A DNA stretch of 5,106 nt from NCBI GenBank assembly GCA_009777685.1, contig WRLJ01000142.1:1-5106 (forward strand), in the 5' to 3' direction. The DNA comes from Oscillospiraceae bacterium. Its GTDB lineage: Bacteria > Bacillota > Clostridia > Oscillospirales > UBA929. Below the pieces are notes generated by a model, which was not told the DNA's origin, did not search any database, and worked only from the letters and a program-made list of their open reading frames with translations. The translations under genes and the position numbers were made by a program. Positions 1-4,960 of this stretch are shown piece by piece (positions within the stretch are counted from its first letter, which is position 1; each line of letters starts with the position of its first letter).

Positions 1-38
1 ATCAGACAGGCAAGCAGCGCGGTCAGTGTTTTTCTCAT
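1..38 (-). CDS. 5' end of probable solute-binding lipoprotein of the sugar ABC importer (partial)
   Basis: Only the first 12 codons are inside the window, reading MRKTLTALLACL, and the gene runs off the left edge. The start is well supported: AGGAGG (45-50) lies 6 bases before the ATG at 38. The visible residues are a short basic n-region (Arg-Lys) followed by a hydrophobic stretch, as at the beginning of a Sec or lipoprotein signal peptide. No lipobox can be seen because the sequence ends. The gene follows two ABC permease genes on the same strand, which is where the extracellular solute-binding lipoprotein of an LplB/LplC-type importer is commonly found. That protein would capture the sugar outside the membrane and deliver it to the permease pair. 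The identity is therefore inferred from context and the signal-like start; another secreted protein, such as a glycosidase, is possible. Confidence 0.6.
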   Translation of the reverse strand, partial: MRKTLTALLACL

Positions 39-44
39 GTTGAT

Positions 45-50
45 CCTCCT
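45..50 (-). promoter_or_regulatory. Strong ribosome binding site for the downstream secreted-protein gene
   Basis: AGGAGG on the minus strand, 6 bases before the ATG at 38. It is a much better site than the one serving the preceding permease gene. This fits the usual need for more binding protein than permease in such importers. Confidence 0.75.
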
Positions 51-61
51 ATTTATTTTTT

Positions 62-78
62 GGCACAGCTTTTGTGCC
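62..78 (-). other. Intercistronic hairpin between permease and binding-protein genes
   Basis: GGCACA and TGTGCC form a perfect 6-bp stem around a 5-base loop. On the transcribed minus strand it is preceded by a T-rich stretch and followed by AAAAAATAAAT. The T-rich and A-rich flanks can partly pair to lengthen the stem. There is no U-run after the stem in the direction of transcription, so it is not a standard intrinsic terminator. Hairpins here can act as RNA processing or 3'-end protection signals that let the binding-protein message accumulate. That role is inference. Confidence 0.4.
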
Positions 79-95
79 GGGGAAACAAAAATCCA

Positions 96-968
96 TCAGC
101 CCTTCTCCGAGCCGAGGGTCACGCCGGCGACGAAATACCGCTGGAGCCAGGGGTAAATCATCAGAATCGGGATGGTGGCGAACATGACCGCCGCCATTTG
201 CAGCGTTTCGGAGGCTCCGGGCTGGGTGATGGCCTCCTGCTGCGGGTCGACCGACAGGGTGTTCCGGATCAGGTAATACAGCATCAGCTGAATCGGGTAA
301 TACTGCTCCTGCCGGGGCGTCAGGAAGTACAGCGCGTCGGTGTACGAGTTCCAGCGGCCGACGGCGTAGAACAGCGCCAGCGTCGCGATGACCGAGGTGG
401 AAAGCGGCAGGTAGATGCTGACCAGAACACGAATCGGCCCGGCCCCGTCAATCTCGGCCGATTCGCGCAGGCTGTCCGGGATGCCGTACAGAAAGCTGCG
501 CATGATGATCATGTTGAAGATGCTCAGGCAGTACGGAACCAGCAGAACCGGCCATGTGTTGAGCAGGCCCACCTGCTTCAGCAGCAGATACATCGGGATG
601 GTTCCCGCGCTGAAATACATCGTGAAGATGACCATTGTGTTGAACAGCGGCCTGCCCTTGAGCTTGTCGTAGATCAGCGGGTAGGCGAGAATCGTGGTCA
701 TAAACAGCGACAGGAGGACGCCCATCACGGTCAGCATGGCGGTCCATATCAGCGACCAGGTATAGCGGCTGGTGTTGAGAACCCGCTGGTAGGCCGCAAA
801 GTTCAGGCCCTGGGGCCACAGGAAGACCTCGCGGCGCATCAGCGCGCTGGGGTTGCTGAGGGAGCGCGCCAGAACACTGAGCATCGGGATGATGCACAGC
901 AGGATCAGCGCAAAGCAAATCACGGCGATGACCCAGTCGACAAATTTTGCGCTTTTGGATTTAATCAT
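96..968 (-). CDS. Carbohydrate ABC transporter permease, LplC type
   Basis: A 290-residue inner-membrane subunit of a binding-protein-dependent sugar importer (MalG/LplC branch of the MetI-like permeases). About six membrane segments are visible, near residues 11-33, 72-98, 110-131, 139-159, 187-206 and 257-277. The cytoplasmic EAA loop that docks on the ATPase is clear: ESAEIDGAG begins at residue 169, with G175 and the closing I-x-LP at 185-188. The C-terminal GVTLGSEKG is typical of the LplC/YtcP subgroup, and the length is normal. The ATG at 968 lies 1 base after the TAA of the preceding permease gene. Only a weak AAAGGGG (980-986) lies ahead of it, about 11 bases away, so translation is probably coupled to the upstream gene. 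It should pair with the LplB-like half of that protein to form the transmembrane channel. The substrate cannot be read from sequence; relatives handle oligosaccharides, uronates or similar glycans. Confidence 0.93.
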   Translation of the reverse strand: MIKSKSAKFVDWVIAVICFALILLCIIPMLSVLARSLSNPSALMRREVFLWPQGLNFAAYQRVLNTSRYTWSLIWTAMLTVMGVLLSLFMTTILAYPLIYDKLKGRPLFNTMVIFTMYFSAGTIPMYLLLKQVGLLNTWPVLLVPYCLSIFNMIIMRSFLYGIPDSLRESAEIDGAGPIRVLVSIYLPLSTSVIATLALFYAVGRWNSYTDALYFLTPRQEQYYPIQLMLYYLIRNTLSVDPQQEAITQPGASETLQMAAVMFATIPILMIYPWLQRYFVAGVTLGSEKG

Positions 969-969
969 C

Positions 970-3027
970 TTACCACACGCCCCTTTCGCCGTATCGTTTG
1001 GCCAGCGCGTTGGCTGAGAACAGGAAGATCAGGCATATCACGGACTGGAAGATACCGACGGAGGTGGTCAGCGAGAAGCGCGTCCCCAGGATACCCCGCA
1101 GGTAGACGAAGATGGACAGCACATCGCTGACCTCCGTGACAACCGGGTTGCGCAGGGCGAAGGGCCGCTCGAAGTCGCTGCCCACGATGCCGCCCATACG
1201 CATAATCAGCAGGACGATGATGGTGGGGCGGATGCCGGGAATCGTGACGTGCCAGATCCGGCTCAGGCGGTTGGCCCCGTCCACGCTGGCGGCCTCGTAC
1301 AGCTCGGGGTTGATGTTGGTGATGGCGGCCAGATAGATGATCGTGCCCCAGCCGGCCCCCTGCCAGACACTCACCAGCACATACATGACCACCCACTGCG
1401 TGTTGACGTCAAAGGGGCGGAGAGGACCCGACCCCAGCTGCTCCAGCACCACGTTAATCATGCCGTTGGACGTGGCGAAAAGTTGCACCGCCAGGGCCGA
1501 GATGATGACCCACGACAGGAAGTGCGGCATGTAGAAGATAGTCTGCGTGATGCGCTTGTAGCGCTTGAACGCCAGCTCGTTGAGCAGAATCGCCAAAACA
1601 ATCGGGGCCGGGAAGCCGACGAGCAGGTCAAAGCCGTTGAGCATCAGCGTATTGCGCATCGCCAGGGCGAAGTCCTTGGTGCTGAATGCGTTGACGAGCC
1701 AGCCAAAGCCGTAGTTGTCCGCCCACGAAACGTCCCAAATGGGAATGACGATGTTGTTTTGCTTAAAGCCCATCTGGATGTACAGCATCGGTATGTAGCG
1801 GAAGATAATCAGATAGACGATGGGAACCAGCAGCAGCGCATACAGCGTCCAGTAGCGGCTGAAATAGTTGGCGGTCCTCTTGCGCGCCTTGGGATTGAAT
1901 ACATCGCGCGTCGACTGGGCCAGGGTCATCCCCAGCTCCTTTTCGGAGATCATATAGACCTCCCACGGGGCCTGCGGGTTGGGCGGGGCCAGCACGCGGG
2001 TATTCTGAGCGCGGAAGCGCGCCATGCGGTAGGAGATATACCCCAGCGCGGCAAACAGCGCCAGAGACGCGAGGACCGCCAGCGCCGCCACAAGCGCCGG
2101 GAAAATCCTGCGCCGGTACAGGAAGAGCAGAACCAGAGAGACCGCCGGAATGGCCGCCAGCAAAAGGTTCAAATACGAGTTGGCCGCGTAGCTGCCGTAG
2201 GAGGCTTCATATCGCAGCCGATACCCGTCTATCGAGGTGTTGGTGATCTCCCATTTGAGCTTCTTGTGGCGGTACCACGGGAAGAGGACGAAGTAGGCGA
2301 CGAACAGCAGAATCGCCGTCCAGATCAGGGTGGTGACCTCATTATAATAGGTCTGATCGGCAAACGCCGATACCCCGCTGCGCACGACAGCCTTGGTCAG
2401 CTCCCACAGCTCCATGCTCGGCGGGCGGAGCCGCGTGCCCGGCCGCGCCAGCTCGTTCCAGAACAACTGCGAATGGGGCCTCAGCGGAATCAGGCCGGTC
2501 GCGAACATGACCAGGCCCGTGACCGTCGCGAGGATCACCCGGGGGATGATGAGGTGCAGAAAATTCCCGACAAAGCCCGACCGTTTGACATTGGATGCCT
2601 CTCCGGCCCGCGTCGTGCGGGAATAGCGGGCTTTGTTGAAGTCGACGGCTTCAAAGGCGATCAGCCAGTAAACCCCCAGCGTCACGAAATTGAGGACCCC
2701 CGTTTTGAGGCAGAGCCGCAATGTCTGCCATTTGTCTCCGGTATACGCGACAAGCTCACCGTCTACGCGCACCCGTCCGGAAATCAGGAATATCCGGAGA
2801 TAGGCTGAAAGCACGCTTCCCATGAGGCCCAGCAGAACGCTGGTGACAAACGCGATGATCAGGACGGGGACACGGAAAATTCCCACCATCCCGAGGAACA
2901 CTCCCGCCGGCAAAATCGGGCACAGCAGCAGGCACAGCAATCTCATGCCCCATTGCGGAAGAAAACGGTCCTCCAGACCGGAAGCTCCCATCCGCGCCGA
3001 CCAGGGCCGCGTTATTTCATCCGTCAT
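970..3027 (-). CDS. Fusion of a DUF898/YjgN-like membrane region with an LplB-type sugar ABC permease
   Basis: The protein has 685 residues, about twice the usual 300-330 of an LplB permease. Residues ~390-685 are a typical MetI-like permease: membrane segments near 392-414, 459-485, 494-518, 545-569, 597-617 and 655-678, and an EAA loop EAASVDGAN from residue 578 ending in IP at 596-597. It should pair with the LplC-type subunit encoded next. Residues ~1-335 form a separate multi-pass membrane region (segments near 28-51, 53-82, 108-126, 151-182, 231-253, 283-303 and 308-333). It contains a stretch at 89-141 (VDGELVAYTG, then LNFVTLGVYW) resembling the DUF898/YjgN family, plus a second, weaker SIDGYRLRY unit near 265. 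Residues 334-389 are a hydrophilic linker. The ATG at 3027 was chosen because AGGGGG stands 9 bases upstream; the frame stays open to 3168, but that part would cover the promoter. A GTG two codons earlier is a less likely start. An internal start at 1953 has a good ribosome site, so a 327-residue permease alone may also be made. The permease assignment is firm; the DUF898 relation is by eye and moderate. Confidence 0.85.
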   Translation of the reverse strand: MTDEITRPWSARMGASGLEDRFLPQWGMRLLCLLLCPILPAGVFLGMVGIFRVPVLIIAFVTSVLLGLMGSVLSAYLRIFLISGRVRVDGELVAYTGDKWQTLRLCLKTGVLNFVTLGVYWLIAFEAVDFNKARYSRTTRAGEASNVKRSGFVGNFLHLIIPRVILATVTGLVMFATGLIPLRPHSQLFWNELARPGTRLRPPSMELWELTKAVVRSGVSAFADQTYYNEVTTLIWTAILLFVAYFVLFPWYRHKKLKWEITNTSIDGYRLRYEASYGSYAANSYLNLLLAAIPAVSLVLLFLYRRRIFPALVAALAVLASLALFAALGYISYRMARFRAQNTRVLAPPNPQAPWEVYMISEKELGMTLAQSTRDVFNPKARKRTANYFSRYWTLYALLLVPIVYLIIFRYIPMLYIQMGFKQNNIVIPIWDVSWADNYGFGWLVNAFSTKDFALAMRNTLMLNGFDLLVGFPAPIVLAILLNELAFKRYKRITQTIFYMPHFLSWVIISALAVQLFATSNGMINVVLEQLGSGPLRPFDVNTQWVVMYVLVSVWQGAGWGTIIYLAAITNINPELYEAASVDGANRLSRIWHVTIPGIRPTIIVLLIMRMGGIVGSDFERPFALRNPVVTEVSDVLSIFVYLRGILGTRFSLTTSVGIFQSVICLIFLFSANALAKRYGERGVW
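1951..1964 (-). promoter_or_regulatory. Internal ribosome site and ATG at the fusion junction
   Basis: GGGAGG (1959-1964) lies 5-6 bases before an in-frame ATG (1951-1953), giving MISEKELGM and then the permease proper. Starting there yields 327 residues, the normal length of an LplB-type permease. The ATG is followed by A, making an ATGA motif whose TGA would end a gene in the neighbouring frame, the classic overlap of translationally coupled genes. Nine bases after this ATG an AAGGAG stands 6 bases before a second in-frame ATG (1927-1929), which would give 319 residues. The upstream frame nevertheless runs through without a stop. Whether this start is used is inference. Confidence 0.5.
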
Positions 3028-3075
3028 GTTCACATTCCCCCTGTTCGTTTTTACGGGCCGGTCATCCGCCCCCGC

Positions 3076-3093
3076 CCGCCGGGACGCCGGCGG
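3076..3093 (-). other. GC-rich hairpin in the importer mRNA leader
   Basis: CCGCCGG and CCGGCGG form a perfect 7-bp stem closed by a 4-base loop, about 50 bases upstream of the start codon at 3027 and inside the predicted leader. No T-run follows in either direction, so it is not an intrinsic terminator. It could stabilise the leader, or simply reflect the GC-rich context. No matching alternative stem that would make an attenuator was found. Confidence 0.3.
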
Positions 3094-3118
3094 AACCGCG
3101 CACCAGCCCCTGTACAAA

Positions 3119-3136
3119 ATGCACAAAAAATTGCAT
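3119..3136. promoter_or_regulatory. Candidate operator dyad in the divergent control region
   Basis: ATGCA and TGCAT form a perfect 5-bp inverted repeat separated by 8 AT-rich bases. It sits just downstream of the proposed importer transcription start, where a repressor could block transcription. The arms are short and chance is a real alternative. Confidence 0.2.
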
Positions 3137-3152
3137 ACAACCGACAAAGTCA

Positions 3153-3161
3153 AGTATACCA
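3153..3161 (-). promoter_or_regulatory. Probable extended -10 promoter of the importer operon
   Basis: On the minus strand TGG precedes TATACT (3153-3158), matching the extended TGnTATAAT form. No good -35 is present at 16-18 bases (the best matches, around TTCAAT, are poor), which fits an extended -10 or an activator-dependent promoter. Transcription would begin near 3146 and give a leader of about 120 bases before the ATG at 3027. The element lies directly against the -35 of the opposing regulator promoter. Confidence 0.45.
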
Positions 3162-3191
3162 TTGACAACTCTCATTGAACATGGATATAAT
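3162..3191 (+). promoter_or_regulatory. Near-consensus sigma-A promoter of the AraC-family regulator gene
   Basis: TTGACA at 3162-3167 and TATAAT at 3186-3191 are both perfect consensus hexamers, separated by 18 bases. Transcription would begin near 3198 and give an AT-rich leader of about 35 bases before the ATG at 3234. The -35 lies within a GTCAA-N8-TTGAC dyad (3149-3166), and CATTGA is repeated at 3160 and 3173, so a regulator bound here would affect both promoters. Confidence 0.8.
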
Positions 3192-3221
3192 AAAGATTAT
3201 TTGTAATTATTACGGATTTTT

Positions 3222-3227
3222 GGAGGT
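3222..3227 (+). promoter_or_regulatory. Ribosome binding site of the AraC-family regulator gene
   Basis: GGAGGT lies 6 bases before the ATG at 3234 and fixes the start of the regulator gene. Confidence 0.8.
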
Positions 3228-3233
3228 GCGCAG

Positions 3234-4028
3234 ATGGATATCGACGCAATCAGCCGGCTCGTCCCCGACGTCGGATACTTTAACTACCGCAAGCCGCTGC
3301 CCGACTGGAGAATCGAAGAGACCGCCATTGATTTCATCGACCTCAGCTACATCGCCGGCGGGAGCGCGGTTTACCATATCGACCGCGAGCCTGTCACCGT
3401 TTCGGCGGGCGACCTGCTGTGCATCCCCAAAGGCCGCCTGCGCTCGGCGTATGGGGCTCCGGAGGTTTTCGCCGCCAATTTACAGCTGTTTGACCCAAGC
3501 GGCGGGGAAGCGGCTATGCCGCTTCCGCTGGTGAGCCGCATCGGCCTGAAGCCGGACATCATCGCGCTCTACAGGGAGCTGAGTGGCGAATGGCTGCGGC
3601 GCGAACCGGGGTATTTGATGAAGACGCGCGCCTGCTTCCTGCTGATCCTGCACCGGTACCTTGAGCTGACGGTCTACAACAGCGGCACGGCGCAGGCCGA
3701 TCCCCGAATCAAGGCCGCCATACAGTTTATGACAGACCATTTCGCGGAGCCGCTGACCCTCTCCGCCGCGGCGGAAACCACGGGGCTGACGCCGGCGTAT
3801 TTCGGCACGCTGTTTAAGCAGGCGACCGGCATGACCTTCCGGCAGTATCTGACCGCCATCCGCCTCAACCAGGCCGAAAACATGCTGCGCCACTCCGGGT
3901 ACAGCGTCAACGAGGCGGCGCAGGAGTGCGGGTTTTCCGATCTGTTTTATTTCAGCCGCGTCTATAAGCGGGTCAAGGGCGTGCCGCCGTCGCAGGTGAA
4001 GCTGCTGTATCGCGCCGACGGCCCATAG
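3234..4028 (+). CDS. AraC-family transcriptional regulator with N-terminal cupin-like sensor domain
   Basis: A 264-residue cytoplasmic DNA-binding protein of normal length for the family. Residues ~15-100 look like the AraC-type cupin barrel that binds a small effector: VTVSAGDLLCIPKGRLRS (residues 54-71) is the characteristic turn of that fold. Residues ~157-257 are the paired helix-turn-helix domain. The first helix-turn-helix lies around 174-199 (LTLSAAAETTGL, then YFGTLFKQATGMTFRQYL). The second lies around 224-257, with AAQECGFSDLFYFSRVYKRVKGVPP matching the family signature. The start is fixed by GGAGGT 6 bases upstream. The gene is divergent from the sugar importer and shares its control region, so it most likely senses the sugar or a derivative and controls the importer, and perhaps itself. 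Activation is the commonest mode for such pairs; this is inference. Its 3' end faces the amidohydrolase gene with a 10-base gap. Confidence 0.93.
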   Translation: MDIDAISRLVPDVGYFNYRKPLPDWRIEETAIDFIDLSYIAGGSAVYHIDREPVTVSAGDLLCIPKGRLRSAYGAPEVFAANLQLFDPSGGEAAMPLPLVSRIGLKPDIIALYRELSGEWLRREPGYLMKTRACFLLILHRYLELTVYNSGTAQADPRIKAAIQFMTDHFAEPLTLSAAAETTGLTPAYFGTLFKQATGMTFRQYLTAIRLNQAENMLRHSGYSVNEAAQECGFSDLFYFSRVYKRVKGVPPSQVKLLYRADGP

Positions 4029-4038
4029 AGCCGGGCTG

Positions 4039-4815
4039 TCAGGCGGGCATATCCCTTACATATTCGGCCGCGCGGCGCATCAGCGCATGGCAGGCGGCGC
4101 GCGTCCGTTCAAACCCGCCGGCCTTCGTCATGGTTTTCTCGTCCATATACAGCTTCCGGTTGGTTTCCAGCATCACCGAGACCACGCGCTTGTCCCGCCG
4201 GTAAAACTTCATCGGCGTAATCGCGCCGCCGAACGGCGTGTTGACCTTCGAGGTATACCCCAGCGCCTTCACCTCCGCGCGCAGCGCGGCGCACAGCTCC
4301 GGCGGCGTGTGGTAGGCGTCCGTCCCGATGTCAAAGTCGGGCATGGAAATCAGGTTATCGGGCTTCATAATCATGCGCGAGTTAAAAGAATGCCCGTCGA
4401 TAATCAGGCATTTCCCGTGCCGCGCCAGCGCGGTCTCCACCGCCTCCGTCAGGCGGGCGTGGTGCGGGTCGTAAATTTCCCGGAGGATCGTGCCGCGCAG
4501 GGCCTCGTCGTAACGCCGTAGCCTCCGCCCCCGCGTGGTGCGGGTATACATCAGCCCCTGCCCCCATTTCGCGCGCGGCTCCCGCCGGTCGTCCCGGAAG
4601 CGCTCCGTGTCGCAGACAAAGCGGCTGTATGCGGCGACAATCCGGCAGGGAAAGCCGGGGTCGTCGTACAGCTCGTCGCAGAACGCGTCGGTCATCCGGC
4701 ACATTTCGCGCCGGAACCGCCGCTCGTCCAGCAGGATGGTGTTTCGGTACGCCTCCGGCACGACCGTTGAAGCGTGAGGAATATGCACGACGGCAAAGCC
4801 GAATTCAGGCTCCAT
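4039..4815 (-). CDS. N-formylglutamate amidohydrolase family protein
   Basis: A 258-residue predicted cytoplasmic hydrolase of the FGase family (Pfam PF05013). The characterised member, HutG, splits N-formyl-L-glutamate into formate and glutamate at the end of one histidine-degradation route. Motifs in order: HIPHAS (11-16), CDTERF (68-73), YDPHHARL (115-122), DGHSFNS (140-146), DIGTD (162-166), NTPFGGA (192-198) and LETNRKLYMDE (216-226). The His and Asp residues in these motifs are the likely metal and catalytic ligands. The ATG at 4815 was chosen because AAAGGAG (4826-4832) lies 10 bases upstream and the product begins just before the family's first strand. The frame is open to an ATG at 4890, but that one lacks a ribosome site and falls inside a palindromic repeat; an ATG at 4851 also lacks one. 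No other histidine-degradation gene is in view and the neighbours concern sugar uptake. The family is firm, but the true substrate could be another N-acyl amino acid. Confidence 0.88.
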   Translation of the reverse strand: MEPEFGFAVVHIPHASTVVPEAYRNTILLDERRFRREMCRMTDAFCDELYDDPGFPCRIVAAYSRFVCDTERFRDDRREPRAKWGQGLMYTRTTRGRRLRRYDEALRGTILREIYDPHHARLTEAVETALARHGKCLIIDGHSFNSRMIMKPDNLISMPDFDIGTDAYHTPPELCAALRAEVKALGYTSKVNTPFGGAITPMKFYRRDKRVVSVMLETNRKLYMDEKTMTKAGGFERTRAACHALMRRAAEYVRDMPA

Positions 4816-4825
4816 AACAAACGCG

Positions 4826-4832
4826 CTCCTTT
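4826..4832 (-). promoter_or_regulatory. Ribosome binding site that decides the amidohydrolase start
   Basis: AAAGGAG on the minus strand, 10 bases before the ATG at 4815. The two upstream in-frame ATG codons (4851, 4890) have nothing comparable, so the shorter protein is preferred. The spacing is slightly long. Confidence 0.6.
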
Positions 4833-4876
4833 TCCGCCGTTCCTGGAACATTACAACATCTAAAATATGACATCTA

Positions 4877-4929
4877 TGTAGGGACGCCATATATGGCGTC
4901 CGCGGGCGACCGGGACGGTCGCCCCTGCA
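4877..4929. repeat. Two-hairpin palindromic intergenic element (REP- or MITE-like)
   Basis: A 53-base unit made of two perfect hairpins. The first is a continuous 20-base palindrome (4882-4901) with arms GGACGCCATA and TATGGCGTCC. The second has 9-bp arms GGGCGACCG (4904-4912) and CGGTCGCCC (4916-4924) around a GGA loop. The ends form an outer inverted repeat, TGTAGGG (4877-4883) with CCCTGCA (4923-4929), with one mismatch. It fills the gap between two minus-strand genes and codes for nothing. The layout matches short dispersed palindromic units of bacterial chromosomes, and units with a similar TGTAGGG...GGTCGCCCCTACA look are, from memory, frequent in gut Clostridia. Copy number cannot be judged from this window. 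No U-run follows either hairpin, so it is not a standard terminator, though it could stall transcription or protect the upstream message. Confidence 0.7.
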
Positions 4930-4960
4930 ATCGGCGTAACCCTTTAGATTTTACATTGTG

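Noticed and set aside
60..1130. 356-codon plus-strand open frame opposite the LplC-type permease
   Set aside because: Same kind of shadow; low-complexity basic translation, no ribosome site, and it spans the junction between two real minus-strand genes.
1763..1966. 67-codon minus-strand frame starting at the fusion junction (GTG start)
   Set aside because: It shares the GGGAGG region but is in a different frame from the permease, and its translation has no membrane segments or known motif.
1249..2808. 519-codon plus-strand open frame opposite the fusion permease gene
   Set aside because: It is a shadow of the GC-rich minus-strand gene: the translation is rich in Arg, Gln, Gly and Asp with no recognisable domain, while the opposite strand encodes clear membrane segments and an EAA loop.
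3076..3093. Intrinsic terminator between the divergent genes
   Set aside because: The stem is good but neither strand has a following T-run, and it lies in the leader of an active operon.
3028..3168. 47-codon upstream extension of the fusion permease frame
   Set aside because: The extension would start at the importer -10 region, lacks a ribosome site at its ATG, and covers the leader hairpin. The ATG at 3027 has AGGGGG at suitable spacing.
4029..4038. Bidirectional terminator between the convergent regulator and amidohydrolase genes
   Set aside because: The gap is only 10 bases (AGCC-GG-GCT type mini-dyad) with no T-run on either side.
4816..4890. 25-codon upstream extension of the amidohydrolase
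   Set aside because: The upstream ATG at 4890 lies inside the 20-base palindrome without a ribosome site. The family's first conserved strand starts soon after the ATG at 4815, which has AAAGGAG upstream.
4877..4929. CRISPR repeat or array
   Set aside because: The two hairpins differ in sequence and there is no third unit or regular spacer; it is a single palindromic element.
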